From: CAZVFX01 sp964626565
GTDB lineage: Bacteria > Myxococcota_A > UBA9042 > CAIXZC01
Reading direction: 5' to 3'
Length of the DNA: 64,000 bases
NCBI GenBank assembly: GCA_964626565.1
Contig: CAZVFX010000017.1
Location: forward strand, 18,573-82,572
The notes beneath the pieces are model-generated. The model had not been told where the DNA came from, ran no database searches, and saw only the letters and a program-made list of their open reading frames with translations. The translations under genes and the position numbers were made by a program. Below, in pieces: positions 1 to 10,065 of this stretch (the first letter of the stretch is position 1; the number at the start of each line of letters is the position of its first letter).

Positions 1-94
1 CCGGGTCAGACCCTTTCATATTTGCTTTCTTTCTCGTCCTGCGTTGGGGGAATATCCGGGCATGTGGTAACATTGATAGAGCAGGGGAGGGGCC

Positions 95-589
95 ATGCCG
101 TTCACGCCGTTTCATTTTGGGCCTGCTGCTTGTTTGTCGCTGCCGTTGCAGAAGCGCATGGATGTGACTGCGTTTGTGTTGGCCAATGTTGCGGTGGACA
201 TCGAGCCGTTGGTGGTGCTCACGCTCAAGCTCGATGCGCCTTTGCACGGGTTGACCCACACCTTTCTCGGCGGGGCGGTGGTGGGACTGGTTTTTGCCGG
301 TTTGCTGTATGGGTTCCGCAGCCTTCTGAAGCCGGTGGCTGATGTGTTCCGGGTAGTGTTCCACACCGACTTCAAGATGCTGGCGGCCTCGGCGGTAGCG
401 GGGGTGTGGTTCCACGTGCTGCTGGATTCTTTTCTCTATTCCGACGCCCATCCGTTCTACCCCTCAACCGCCAACCCTTTCCAGGGTCTGGTCAGCAACT
501 CTACGATGTATCTTGCCTGTGCCCTCCTGTTTGCCCCGGCCGCGGTTCTCTACTTCGTGTTTGCCCGGCGGTTCGACAAACAGGACTAG
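95..589 (+). CDS. YdjM-like membrane-bound metal-dependent hydrolase family protein
   Basis: A 164-residue integral membrane protein. Several hydrophobic segments surround a His/Asp pattern typical of the YdjM/DUF4184 group of predicted membrane-bound metal-dependent hydrolases: H7 in the N-terminal 'TPFHFGP', D35 in 'AVDIEP', H51 and H55 in 'HGLTHT', and H107/D111 in 'WFHVLLD'. The substrate is not known for the family. The ATG follows a purine-rich 'ggggagggg' ribosome site. An overlapping frame that begins at 22 has poor protein character and was ignored. It stands alone, about 75 bp before a large lipoprotein gene on the same strand. The family call is by motif only. Confidence 0.7.
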   Translation: MPFTPFHFGPAACLSLPLQKRMDVTAFVLANVAVDIEPLVVLTLKLDAPLHGLTHTFLGGAVVGLVFAGLLYGFRSLLKPVADVFRVVFHTDFKMLAASAVAGVWFHVLLDSFLYSDAHPFYPSTANPFQGLVSNSTMYLACALLFAPAAVLYFVFARRFDKQD

Positions 590-663
590 GAATACACCGC
601 CCGGCCGATGTATAATTAGTGCCGACGTATTCCACTCGGAAGCACTCGAGACAGGGGGATGTA

Positions 664-3600
664 ATGGGAGTTGGTTTCTCAAGCAGGCCTTTTGCGGTCT
701 TGACCGCGGCAATGCTGTTGGCAGGTTGCGGAGGCGGTGCGGTCGAGGTGACGATGGATGTTTCGAGCCTCTCCGAAGTATTCCCCGAGGAGGCTGTTGA
801 GCAGGCCGTGGAGGATGCCGAAGTAGCCGCCGCCCCACCGGACATTGCCAGTGTTGATCTTCTGGATCTTACCGGCGAGTTGCCGCCCCAGGACCTCATG
901 ACCACCGAGGTCGAAGAGGGAGGATTCGGCTGGCCGTGCGACGAGAACTCGGATTGTGATTCAGGATTTTGCGTAGAGACTGCCGGGGGGGATGTCTGCA
1001 CCATGACCTGTATGGATGAGTGCCCGGAGGACTGGCTTTGTGAGCAGAATCTCGCGGCCATGCCCGACATCATCTACATCTGCGTCCCCGGCACCACGCG
1101 ACTCTGTTTACCGTGCACCCATGCGCAGGAGTGCAATCCGGAAGGGATGGATCTTGGCGCCGCGTGTGTGGACTTTGGCCCTTCCGGCGGTTTTTGCGGC
1201 ACCGCGTGCAATTCCGATGACGACTGTCCGGAGAATTTCTCCTGCCTGGAAGCGCCGCTTTTGGGGGGCGGGGGAAAGCAGTGCGTTATCGATGACGGTG
1301 ACTGTGAGTGCTCGGTTCTGGCGGTTGAGGCGGGTGCGTGGACCGATTGTTATGTGGAGGACGCTGACGGCGTGTGTTTCGGGACGGCGGTATGCGAGGA
1401 AACCGGGGTGCCGGCGTGCGACGCAATTGAGCCTGAGCCCGACCTTTGCGACGGCTTCGACAATGATTGCGACGGGGAGGTTGACGAGGACCTCGGGACC
1501 ACCTCTTGCGGTGTGGGCGAGTGCAGCCACGTCGTGCAGAACTGCTTGGAGGGCGTTGAGCAGGTTTGCGATCCGCTGGCAGGTGCGGCGGAAGAGTCGT
1601 GCAACGACAAAGACGACGACTGCGACGGCGCCGTAGATGAAGGGTTCGAGGACAGCAACGATGATGGTATACCCGATTGCCTGACCGACGACGATGATGG
1701 TGACGGCGTACCCGACGGCGTCGACAACTGCCCGCTGGTGGAGAACCCGGACCAGGCCGATTTCGACTATGACCTCATTGGCGACGCTTGCGACCCGGAC
1801 GATGACAACGACCTCGATCCGGACGAAGACGATTGCGACCCGTTCAACGCTGCCATCGGCCCGGGGGCGAAGGAGGTGTGCAACGGGGTCGACGACGACT
1901 GCGACGAGCTGCTTGATGAGGAACTTGGGCAGACCGATTGCGGGTGGGGTGAGTGCGCTCATACCGTGCCCAACTGTGAGGATGGGTTCCCCCAGGAGTG
2001 CGACCCGATGGAGGGCGCCTGGGTGGAGGAATGCGACGGCTTGGACAACGATTGTGACGGCGACACCGATGAGGGGTTCGCAGATCTCGACCTTGATGGG
2101 CAGGCTGACTGCGTGGATGAAGACGACGACGGCGACGGTGTGCCAGATGGAGCGGACAACTGTGCCGTCATCTACAACCCGCTTCAGGTGGACGCCGATG
2201 GTGACGGCTGGGGCGACGCGTGTGACTCCGGCTGCTGGCTCGAGGCGCTGGAGATGTGGGAAACCGATTGCGACGGCATTCCCGACGAGTTCGACAACTG
2301 TCCGGAGGTGGCCAACCTGGGCCAGGCCGACGCTGATGCCGACGGTGAGGGCAACGCATGCGACGACGACGACGATGCGGACGGTGTGCCGGACGGTGTG
2401 GACAACTGTTCGCTGGTGCCCAATGTGGGGCAATCGGACCTGGACGGTGACGGCCAGGGGGATGCCTGTGACGGCGATGTCGATGGCGACGGCCTTGCGG
2501 ACGACGTGGACAACTGTGTTGACGTGAAGAACGAGGGCCAGGAGGATTGGGACGGCGACGGGGAAGGGGATGCCTGTGACCCGGATGACGACGGTGACGG
2601 TGACCCCGATGCGGTGGATTGTGCTCCCTTCGACCCCGACATCTCTCACTTCGCGGCCGAAGCCTGTAACGGCGTGGACGATGACTGCGATGGCGATGCG
2701 GACGAGAAGAACGCGGAGGGGTGTTCGTTGTTCTATCTGGACCTGGATGAGGACGGTTTTGGCTCGGACTCCAAGTCGAAGTGCTTATGCGAAGCGGATG
2801 AGCTGTACACTGCGACTGAAGGGGGCGACTGCGGTGCGTTGGCGCCCAACGTGTACCCGGGAGCGGACGAACAATGCAACAACTTGGATGATAATTGCGA
2901 CGGGGACAAGGACGAGGGATTTCCTGACAATGACCTCGATGGACTGGCTGACTGTGTCGACACAGACCTTGACGGCGACGGTGTTCCCAACAACTCGGAC
3001 AATTGCGTGAGCGACGCCAACCCCAACCAGGCGGATTTCGACAGTGATGGGAAGGGTAACGAGTGCGACCCGGACGATGACGCGGACGGCTCACCCGACG
3101 TCCTCGATTGCGCCCCGTTTGATGATAGCGTCCTCCCCGGCGCCGCCGAACTGTGCGATGGCAAGGACAACGATTGCGACGGCCCCAAGGATGAGGGGTT
3201 GGGAACCACGACCTGCGGGCAGGGCGAATGCCTGCATACCGTAGACAACTGCGTTGGTGGTATCGCTCAGAACTGCGACGCGATGGAAGGTGTTGGTGAA
3301 GAACTTTGCGACGGCAAGGACAATGACTGTGACGGAGATGTGGACGAGTTTTTCGGCACCACGACGTGCGGTGTGGGAGAGTGCGTGCACACGGTGGACA
3401 ACTGCTTTGACGGGCAGGTGCAGATTTGCGATCCGTTGGCAGGCGCCCAGCCGGACATTTGCGACGGCAAGGATAATGATTGCGACGGTGACGAGGATGA
3501 AATGCTGGGCGCGACCACGTGCGGATTCGGGATTTGCGAGCACATTGTGGAGAACTGCGTCGGCGGCGTCCCCCAGGTGTGCGATCCGATGGAGGGTTCT

Positions 3601-4974
3601 GAGCCCGAAGAATGTGATTCCCTGGACAACAACTGCGACGGGCAGATAGACGAGGGTCTCGGGACCGCCACCTGCGGTCTGGGGCCGTGTGAGCATGCCA
3701 TCGACAATTGTGTGGGCGGCGTCCCTCAGGTATGCGATCCCCTGGAAGGTTCTCAGCCGGAAGAATGCGATGATATTGACAACGATTGCAACGGTCTGGT
3801 AGATGACGGCGCCTGTCTGCTGGTGAGCAACGTCTCAGATGACCTTATCAACGAAGGGACCGGCCCGTTGGAACTTACCGGCGGTAGTTTCACCATGAAC
3901 ACCGTGACCGGCGAGATTTCGCCGGGCATTCGGGCGGCGGGTAACGGCTTAGTGGACGGAATCTACTTCACCACGGTCAGTCAGAACGGCGGTCCCACCT
4001 TAGGTGCGTTTGCGGCGACATCGATCACTGTGGGCCAGGGTTCTACGGTGAATTTCGCAGGAGCCAATCCTGCAGTGCTGCTGGCTTCGGGAGACGTGTC
4101 GGTTTCAGGGCAGCTACAATTGAGCGGGAGTGCGGGGGCCAACGCGGCCACGTCTGGTCCGACTGCGGGCGGAACCGGAGTCGGCGGCGGTGCGGGCGGA
4201 GGCAAGGGTTCCACCAATCACTACCAGGGTGCGACCAACGGTTCGGGCACCGGCGGCGGCGATGTGGGTATCCCCGGCGTTCACTACGGCAATGGCGGTG
4301 GCGGCGGTGGGTTCTGCTACGGTGGTGGCGGCGGCTACGGCGGACCGAGTGTCGGAGGGTCAGCAGGAACGGCCTCGGCGGGGGGCAAGCCGGGCGGCGG
4401 TCCGGGTGCGTACGGCGGGGAAGGAGGCTACGGCGGCTCTCCGTATGGAGCAGGCGCTCTAAGCCCGCTGTTGGCGGGTTCGGGTGGCGCCGGCGGGCTG
4501 TCGGATTCTGACTACAACCCCAACGGTGCGGGCGGCGGCGGCGGAGCAGGCGGCGGCTCGCTTCAGGTTTCCTGCTTTGGAGACCTGGTGGTAGCCCAAA
4601 GCGGCAGTATTGACTGCCGCGGGGCCAAGGGCGGCAACGCCTATGGCGGCGGTGGCGGTGGTGGTTCGGGTGGTGGTGTTATTCTGGAGTCAGGCTCGTC
4701 GGTTACGATTCAGGGCGACGTGATGGTTGGTGGCGGCATGGGCGGTCACGGAAACCTCAACTGGCAACCGGGCGGGCAGACCGGGGGAGCCGCTGGTGGA
4801 GTCGGCGGCGGTCCGGACGGCGGTGGCGGCGGCGGGGTTCAATCGGGTGGCGGCGGGGGGAGTTCGGGATACATCCGGCTGAATGCGCCGGGAGCCACGG
4901 TCTCGGTTTCGGGGACTTTGCAGCCGGTCTTGAGTTCGCAGTGCGTCAGCGTGGGTGATTCGACTCCGGACTAG
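664..4974 (+). CDS. Giant MopE/TSP3-repeat lipoprotein with Gly-rich C-terminus
   Basis: A 1436-residue predicted surface lipoprotein. The start is ATG 664, which gives a lipoprotein signal ending in 'LLAGC'; an upstream GTG at 619 would bury it. After a Cys-rich region come, at about residues 255-1060, many 'CNG-D-DCDG--DE' units of the MopE type mixed with TSP3-type acidic calcium-binding units ('DGDGVPDGVDNC'). Residues about 1060-1150 are beta-rich, and about 1150-1400 are almost pure Gly/Ser. MopE units bind copper in Methylococcus and TSP3 units bind calcium; metal binding here is inference. It is convergent with the next gene, with only 3 bp between the stops. The function is probably cell-surface or matrix. 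Confidence 0.85.
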   Translation: MGVGFSSRPFAVLTAAMLLAGCGGGAVEVTMDVSSLSEVFPEEAVEQAVEDAEVAAAPPDIASVDLLDLTGELPPQDLMTTEVEEGGFGWPCDENSDCDSGFCVETAGGDVCTMTCMDECPEDWLCEQNLAAMPDIIYICVPGTTRLCLPCTHAQECNPEGMDLGAACVDFGPSGGFCGTACNSDDDCPENFSCLEAPLLGGGGKQCVIDDGDCECSVLAVEAGAWTDCYVEDADGVCFGTAVCEETGVPACDAIEPEPDLCDGFDNDCDGEVDEDLGTTSCGVGECSHVVQNCLEGVEQVCDPLAGAAEESCNDKDDDCDGAVDEGFEDSNDDGIPDCLTDDDDGDGVPDGVDNCPLVENPDQADFDYDLIGDACDPDDDNDLDPDEDDCDPFNAAIGPGAKEVCNGVDDDCDELLDEELGQTDCGWGECAHTVPNCEDGFPQECDPMEGAWVEECDGLDNDCDGDTDEGFADLDLDGQADCVDEDDDGDGVPDGADNCAVIYNPLQVDADGDGWGDACDSGCWLEALEMWETDCDGIPDEFDNCPEVANLGQADADADGEGNACDDDDDADGVPDGVDNCSLVPNVGQSDLDGDGQGDACDGDVDGDGLADDVDNCVDVKNEGQEDWDGDGEGDACDPDDDGDGDPDAVDCAPFDPDISHFAAEACNGVDDDCDGDADEKNAEGCSLFYLDLDEDGFGSDSKSKCLCEADELYTATEGGDCGALAPNVYPGADEQCNNLDDNCDGDKDEGFPDNDLDGLADCVDTDLDGDGVPNNSDNCVSDANPNQADFDSDGKGNECDPDDDADGSPDVLDCAPFDDSVLPGAAELCDGKDNDCDGPKDEGLGTTTCGQGECLHTVDNCVGGIAQNCDAMEGVGEELCDGKDNDCDGDVDEFFGTTTCGVGECVHTVDNCFDGQVQICDPLAGAQPDICDGKDNDCDGDEDEMLGATTCGFGICEHIVENCVGGVPQVCDPMEGSEPEECDSLDNNCDGQIDEGLGTATCGLGPCEHAIDNCVGGVPQVCDPLEGSQPEECDDIDNDCNGLVDDGACLLVSNVSDDLINEGTGPLELTGGSFTMNTVTGEISPGIRAAGNGLVDGIYFTTVSQNGGPTLGAFAATSITVGQGSTVNFAGANPAVLLASGDVSVSGQLQLSGSAGANAATSGPTAGGTGVGGGAGGGKGSTNHYQGATNGSGTGGGDVGIPGVHYGNGGGGGGFCYGGGGGYGGPSVGGSAGTASAGGKPGGGPGAYGGEGGYGGSPYGAGALSPLLAGSGGAGGLSDSDYNPNGAGGGGGAGGGSLQVSCFGDLVVAQSGSIDCRGAKGGNAYGGGGGGGSGGGVILESGSSVTIQGDVMVGGGMGGHGNLNWQPGGQTGGAAGGVGGGPDGGGGGGVQSGGGGGSSGYIRLNAPGATVSVSGTLQPVLSSQCVSVGDSTPD

Positions 4975-4977
4975 GCT

Positions 4978-7104
4978 CTAGGGGAAGAAGAAGGGATTGA
5001 TGTAGTTGGGAGTGATCTTGGGCTGGCCGATGTCGTCGGTAACCGTCGTTATCTGGGCCGACGGCCACTCGATGGTGCACACCTCCCACATATCCTGGTG
5101 GACCAGCGCCATGTCGCTCACTTCGTATGCCAACTGCCCATAGATGTACACCCTCACCGTGGCGTACGCGGTGCCATACCCGTGGTCGTTCCAGTGGTGC
5201 ACGCCCACTCGGTAGGTCAGGTTCTCCGGGATGTTCAGGTTGATGTTTTCAGGCCCTGCTCCATCGGTATCGTCCCGGTCGAGGCTCGGGTCGTCGTTGA
5301 AGAACGGGTCAAAGCTGCCCCAGTTGGGGTGAGCGTTGAACCAGAATGCATCAAAGGGAATGTCGAACCAGCCATCGGGCGCACCGTCGCCGTCAAGGTC
5401 CGGGCCTGCGGCAAAGGGGTGCAGGAAGTGCAGGTCGAGGTCGCTGCCCGCCTCCGGGCCGGTGTCGGTCTCGTCAGGGTCTTCAGGTGTTGACCACAGA
5501 AGCTCGGTGTGAATCGCCTGGTCGGGGATTACCACTACTTCGTACTTCTCGGCGAAACAAGAGGGAGTTCCGAATTCATCGAATACGGTGAGGTGGAAGG
5601 TGTAGACACCAGCCACGTTCACTTCGAAGGTCGGATTCGGGAAAGTGGCCGACGGAATGAACACCGATTGTGATAACGGCGGCTGGTCCACGTCCCACTG
5701 CCACTTGGCAACAACGCCCTGGGGTGCGAAGCTCTCGTCTCCAAACAGGTGCATCACGGTCTGCGGGATCACTTCTTCGCCTTCGGTGGTCTTTATTACT
5801 GCTGTTGCGCAGGTGCCTGTGACTCCTGCCCCGCTCAACTCAACACTCTTTGCGGGTTCGAAGGAGTTGTTTCGAACTACCAGGGTGGCTTCATCGAGGA
5901 TGATATTGCCGTTGATGTCTACCGGGTTTTCGAGCTCCGGGAAGTAGGTAACCTGCACGTAGGCGATTTCTGAGGGCGGAAGAAACAGAGGGTCTTCGAC
6001 TGACGGCGTATGATGGAGGCTGGACGGGTCCACGGAGAATCTCTCGGACCCTTGCTCTACCGCGATGGACTCAATTTTCAATTGCTGTTCGCCGCAGTTG
6101 TAAACCTCGAGAGTTGTTTGCGCCAGATTGCCGAATTGTACACCTCCGAAAGTGATCTTTGCCGGGTTCACCGAGATGCAGGGAACGGACTGATTGCCTG
6201 CCAGGAGGACCTCTACGCCGTTTTCTTTGTCGGGGTCATTGGAGTAGACGATGAGCTTTGCTCCGGCCGGCGACGCGTCCACCGGGGCGAAGCGAACCGA
6301 CATGAAGGTGCTGGTCTGGGGTGCGACGACCACAGCGTCTTCGAAGGTCACAGCGTTTCCGTTCCCTTCCATGGATGCATACTCGGTGCCGTGAAGTATC
6401 GCGGTAAACGTCTCGCTGCCCACCAGTTTGAGTCCGGAGATGGCCAGGTCGGAACCGCCGGTATTGAGGATGGTCAGTTTTTCTTCCTCGATGGTCCCTT
6501 CCGGAACCAGGGAGAAGTCGACATATTCGGGATTCAACTGGATGGTGGGTACGCCCTGTTCGGTAGAGAGATCAATGGAGAGCACCGGTTGGTTCACCGC
6601 GTCGCTTTCAATGACCAGTCGTGCGGTACGAAGGATCTTGTCCGCGGGGCGGGTGTACACAACCTTGACTGCAAGTTTGTCCGGCGCGTCCACGGTCCCC
6701 TGGCCCAGGATCTGGACCGGGTATTCCCCCGAGGCCGCCATTGAGTCATCGAAGGCAGCCGGAGTCTCAAGGGAGAATGCGGGCTCGTCCTCCTGGGCTC
6801 CTTCCGGGAGGTCGTACTCGATGCGTATTTCCCGAACAAGCAGTTGTCTCTCGCCGGGATTCTGCAGGCTCACCGTCAACGGCAGAGAGTCGCCGATGAG
6901 CACCTGCTCCTGTGGGAACGCATACGCACACGTGACGTGCGTGGGCGTTACATTACTCTTTTCGCAGAGTGAGGCAGGGCTGATTTCAATCTCCGGGTAG
7001 GTGCCGGCTTCGGTGCCGTCGGAACCGGAGTTGTCTCCGCACGCCGAGAGTGCGAATGCGAGGGATAAGATGGTCAAAGCAGTTGCAACGTTGTTGCGTC
7101 TCAT
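4978..7104 (-). CDS. Lipoprotein with ASH/choice-of-anchor-D repeats and PKD-like and YfaP-like domains
   Basis: A 708-residue protein with a lipoprotein signal peptide ('LAFALSACGD'). The middle holds at least two beta-sandwich units of the ASH (ASPM-SPD2-Hydin) or choice-of-anchor D type: one around 'LNPEYVDFSLVPEG' and 'LTILNTGGSDLAI', another around 'VNPAKITFGGVQFGN'. A PKD-like region follows ('YTFHLTVFDEFGTPSC'). The C-terminal 180 residues contain 'DLDLHFLHP' and 'YRVGVHHWNDHGYGTA', which resemble the DUF2135/YfaP fold. This looks like a non-catalytic surface-binding protein. The ATG at 7104 is preceded by 'aaggaggcaag'. Its stop lies 3 bp from the stop of the convergent MopE-type gene. 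The domain calls are from memory of family patterns. Confidence 0.8.
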   Translation of the reverse strand: MRRNNVATALTILSLAFALSACGDNSGSDGTEAGTYPEIEISPASLCEKSNVTPTHVTCAYAFPQEQVLIGDSLPLTVSLQNPGERQLLVREIRIEYDLPEGAQEDEPAFSLETPAAFDDSMAASGEYPVQILGQGTVDAPDKLAVKVVYTRPADKILRTARLVIESDAVNQPVLSIDLSTEQGVPTIQLNPEYVDFSLVPEGTIEEEKLTILNTGGSDLAISGLKLVGSETFTAILHGTEYASMEGNGNAVTFEDAVVVAPQTSTFMSVRFAPVDASPAGAKLIVYSNDPDKENGVEVLLAGNQSVPCISVNPAKITFGGVQFGNLAQTTLEVYNCGEQQLKIESIAVEQGSERFSVDPSSLHHTPSVEDPLFLPPSEIAYVQVTYFPELENPVDINGNIILDEATLVVRNNSFEPAKSVELSGAGVTGTCATAVIKTTEGEEVIPQTVMHLFGDESFAPQGVVAKWQWDVDQPPLSQSVFIPSATFPNPTFEVNVAGVYTFHLTVFDEFGTPSCFAEKYEVVVIPDQAIHTELLWSTPEDPDETDTGPEAGSDLDLHFLHPFAAGPDLDGDGAPDGWFDIPFDAFWFNAHPNWGSFDPFFNDDPSLDRDDTDGAGPENINLNIPENLTYRVGVHHWNDHGYGTAYATVRVYIYGQLAYEVSDMALVHQDMWEVCTIEWPSAQITTVTDDIGQPKITPNYINPFFFP

Positions 7105-7298
7105 GGTCTTGCCTCCTTGCGGTCAAAAACGATTGCCAGCTACGTAATCGAGACACGGGAGGCGGGGAAAAGAGATCAAGAAAATGGAAATGGGATTTGG
7201 CAGACCGGGTGCGGGCCAGGCCCGGCATTGAGGTTCAGTTCACTGTTGTCTTTCGGTGTTCCTACCGCCCACAGCCTATCCTCTGCTACCGCCTGCCG

Positions 7299-9920
7299 CT
7301 ACTCACATCCGTAGAAGAGGTCTGTAGGGCCGGGGTTGCCGGGGTTGCCGTTTTGGGGGCTGGTGCCGCCGTTGCCGCCGGCGCCGGGGACGAAGTTGGT
7401 GTTTTGCTGTGTGATTGAGGAGACGCCGATGCACGCTGCTGCGTAGGAAGGACCGCCGTCGCCGCCGGCGCCCGGACCGCCGTCGCCGCCTGCTCCGCCG
7501 GTGCCGCCGTTGCCGCCGCCGCCTTCGTCATCAACGGAGTCACCGGCTCCTCCGGGGCCGCTGCCGCCCGGGTCGCCTCCTTCGCCGCCGCTGCCGCCTT
7601 TGCCGCCGGCCGCGCCGTTGCCGGCAAAGACCTTGCAGTCGTCAAGGGTAACTGTGGAGTCCACCACGTACAGGCCAAAGGCGCCACCGCCTCCGGTGCC
7701 CCCCTTGCCCGCAGTTCCGCCGCAGCCGCCGCCACCGCCACCGCCGCCGCTGGCCCCGTAGACCGTGCAGTCGAGGAAGCCCGAATTGCCGCCACCGCCA
7801 CCGCCGCCGCCGCCACCTTTGCCGTTGCCGCCCTTGGTCCCTTGGGACGCGGTTGCGGCAGCAAATCCGCTCTCGGAGATGTTTCCGGCCCACGCGCCCT
7901 TGCTGCCGGGAGCGCCTTTTTGTCCGGGGGCTCCATTGGTGCCCTTGGTGCCGTTGCCGTTGACTGCTCCGCCCAGGCCTCCGGACGCTCCGCCTGAACC
8001 TGCCGCCCCGTCGGAACCGGCCTGGTTCTTGTCGCCGGGGTAGCCACCGACTCCGCCCGTCTCGCCGCAGGCGCTGGGCCCGGCGCCGCCGGGAGCGGGT
8101 ACCGAGCAGCTCCCGCATCCCCAGCCGCCGTGGCTGCAGCCTTTCTTGCCGCTGCCTCCGACGCTGCCGTTGCCACCGCCGGTGCCGCCCGCGCCATCTG
8201 TGCCCGGGTTGCCGTCTCCGCCTTCGAAGGTGCAGTGTGCGAACTCGACGTTGTTGCAATCGGCGAAGCGGGCCGCAAAGGCGCTGTCTCCCGCGCCCCC
8301 GAGTGCGTCGTCGCCGAAGAACTTGAAGCTGTCGACCAGGATGTCGCTCGCCCCGTCGCATTCGAGAACGGGGGAGCCGCCTTCAACATAGTTGAGGAAC
8401 AGGGTGGAGCGATTCCACCCGGTGGCCGCGTTGTAGGCGCCATAGTAGTTCAGGCCGGACACCAGGTAGAGGGGGCCCGGGTAGTTTCCTTTGGAAATGT
8501 AGAGGTCCGTCTTTCCGTGGGCGATGGCAAGGTCTGTCCCCATCTGGATGGTCTTGACCGGCTCATCGGGCGTGCCTTCGTTGTCATCGTTGCCGAGGAG
8601 GATGTCGACGAATATGGCGGCCTCGACGTCGCCATCGACGCCGTCGCAATTGGTGTCTTCTCCGTCCAGGTCGGGGAAGTCTTCGTCCTGGGCGCCTTCC
8701 ATGGGGTCGCACTCCGCCGGTTCCCCGTCCAAACAATTCTGTACAGTGTGCTCACACTCACCAACCCCACAGGTTGTCTCGCCAAAACCCTCATCAACCA
8801 GACCGTCACAGTCGTTGTCCACGCCGTCACACACTTCGTCGCCCGGGGCGTCATCCCCGACACATTCCACGTCAAGTCCGTCTTCCGAGCACTCCCAGGT
8901 GCCGGCTTTGCACAAGTCCGGATCGGGGCCGTCGCACTCTTGGCCCACCAAGGGCCAGAGGTCGTCTATTTCGCCGTTGCAGTTGTCGTCAAGGCCGTTG
9001 CATTTCTCGGTGCCGGCCCCCTCGCTGGGGTTGCAGAACACCGGTTTTCCATCTTCGCACTCGGGGGTTTCGTGCTCGCAAATGCCCAGCCCGCAAGTCT
9101 GGGTGCCCATTCCCTCGTCCGCTTCACCGTCGCAGTTGTCGTCCTTGCCGTTGCACGTTTCTTCGAGGGCCGGGGGAGCATCGCACTCGAATTTCTTATC
9201 CACACATTCTGCCTGGCCCGGACAACTGCCGAACTCATTGTCGCTGAGGCAGGTTGTGACCGCACCTTCGTGCAAGTCGACACAGGGGCAGGGGCCGGCT
9301 TTGAGTCGGCACTGCTTGGAGCCAAGCTCGAGCCCCTTGAAAGTAGCGAGGTCGCAGGTGTATCCGTCGGGGCAGTCGTCTTCGAATTTGCAATCCCGGC
9401 TGCAAAATCTGGATCCACCGTTGTAATCGATGCAGTTGTACTCGGAACTGCTCCACTCTTCGAAGCAGTCCATGGTCTCCTTACATGCCCGGCACAGAAC
9501 GTAGTCGGGTTGCAGGCAGAGCCCCGGCTTCCAAGGGAATCCATGATCGTAGCATTCCCAGCCCTCAACTCCGGCACAGTCGCCGTCGCAGACCATTGAG
9601 CATTTGAAGCCGTAGGGTGTGGGTACGCAAGGGGCTTCCACGCACTCGGCCTCGGATTCGCAAGGAGCGCCGGGCGCGAACCCGGGGATGGTTTCAGCTT
9701 TGGTTTCGACCAGGTCTTTGGGCGGGGGTTTTGGAATCTCTTTGGCGACATCTTTGACAGTGGTGTCGGGGATGAACGGGATTTCAGTCCCGTCGATGTA
9801 CTGGCCGTCCCATCGGCCGCTGATGTCCCAGGGAGTATTGGACGAACTACCCCCGTCTCCACCACATGCCGCCAGGAATAACGACACCCCCAGAAGAAAG
9901 AGTGATCTGCAACCCTTCAT
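7299..9920 (-). CDS. MopE-repeat lipoprotein with DUF1565-like segment and Gly-rich tail
   Basis: An 873-residue lipoprotein. The start is ATG 9920, giving the signal 'LGVSLFLAACGG' with an upstream 'gggggacc' ribosome site; the frame is open for 62 more codons upstream but these lack protein character. The N-terminal half is Cys-rich with MopE-like 'CNG-DDNCDGE-DE' units. At about residues 430-500, 'GNDDNEGTPDEPVKTIQ' followed by 'LYISKGNYPG' matches the start of DUF1565-type right-handed beta-helix proteins. Residues about 540-850 are rich in GG/GGSGG repeats and interrupted by short beta-helix-like strands ('TVTLDDCKVFAG'). It is divergent from the barrel gene at 10066. Likely displayed on the cell surface. 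Confidence 0.82.
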   Translation of the reverse strand: MKGCRSLFLLGVSLFLAACGGDGGSSSNTPWDISGRWDGQYIDGTEIPFIPDTTVKDVAKEIPKPPPKDLVETKAETIPGFAPGAPCESEAECVEAPCVPTPYGFKCSMVCDGDCAGVEGWECYDHGFPWKPGLCLQPDYVLCRACKETMDCFEEWSSSEYNCIDYNGGSRFCSRDCKFEDDCPDGYTCDLATFKGLELGSKQCRLKAGPCPCVDLHEGAVTTCLSDNEFGSCPGQAECVDKKFECDAPPALEETCNGKDDNCDGEADEGMGTQTCGLGICEHETPECEDGKPVFCNPSEGAGTEKCNGLDDNCNGEIDDLWPLVGQECDGPDPDLCKAGTWECSEDGLDVECVGDDAPGDEVCDGVDNDCDGLVDEGFGETTCGVGECEHTVQNCLDGEPAECDPMEGAQDEDFPDLDGEDTNCDGVDGDVEAAIFVDILLGNDDNEGTPDEPVKTIQMGTDLAIAHGKTDLYISKGNYPGPLYLVSGLNYYGAYNAATGWNRSTLFLNYVEGGSPVLECDGASDILVDSFKFFGDDALGGAGDSAFAARFADCNNVEFAHCTFEGGDGNPGTDGAGGTGGGNGSVGGSGKKGCSHGGWGCGSCSVPAPGGAGPSACGETGGVGGYPGDKNQAGSDGAAGSGGASGGLGGAVNGNGTKGTNGAPGQKGAPGSKGAWAGNISESGFAAATASQGTKGGNGKGGGGGGGGGGNSGFLDCTVYGASGGGGGGGGCGGTAGKGGTGGGGAFGLYVVDSTVTLDDCKVFAGNGAAGGKGGSGGEGGDPGGSGPGGAGDSVDDEGGGGNGGTGGAGGDGGPGAGGDGGPSYAAACIGVSSITQQNTNFVPGAGGNGGTSPQNGNPGNPGPTDLFYGCE

Positions 9921-10065
9921 CGCTTGGTCCCCCACGCGTATAGTCACGGCAGATATTACCATAGACCATGATCCAAAGTCCAAAACTCCTCGCTTGAACG
10001 CACCCGCCGGTTGGTTTAGTCTTTGAGCCAGGCACCTGGGCCACCTGGATGGGCGTGGAGATTTC

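Noticed and set aside
1108..2649. A 513-codon open frame antisense to the MopE/TSP3 gene
   Set aside because: It is a shadow of the repetitive GC-rich coding strand, with Val/Ile-rich, repeat-driven sequence and no recognisable domain; the plus-strand protein is clearly real.
8130..9599. A 489-codon plus-strand frame across the MopE/Gly-rich lipoprotein gene
   Set aside because: It is the complement of the GNG/Cys-repeat codons; composition and lack of a start context show a shadow.
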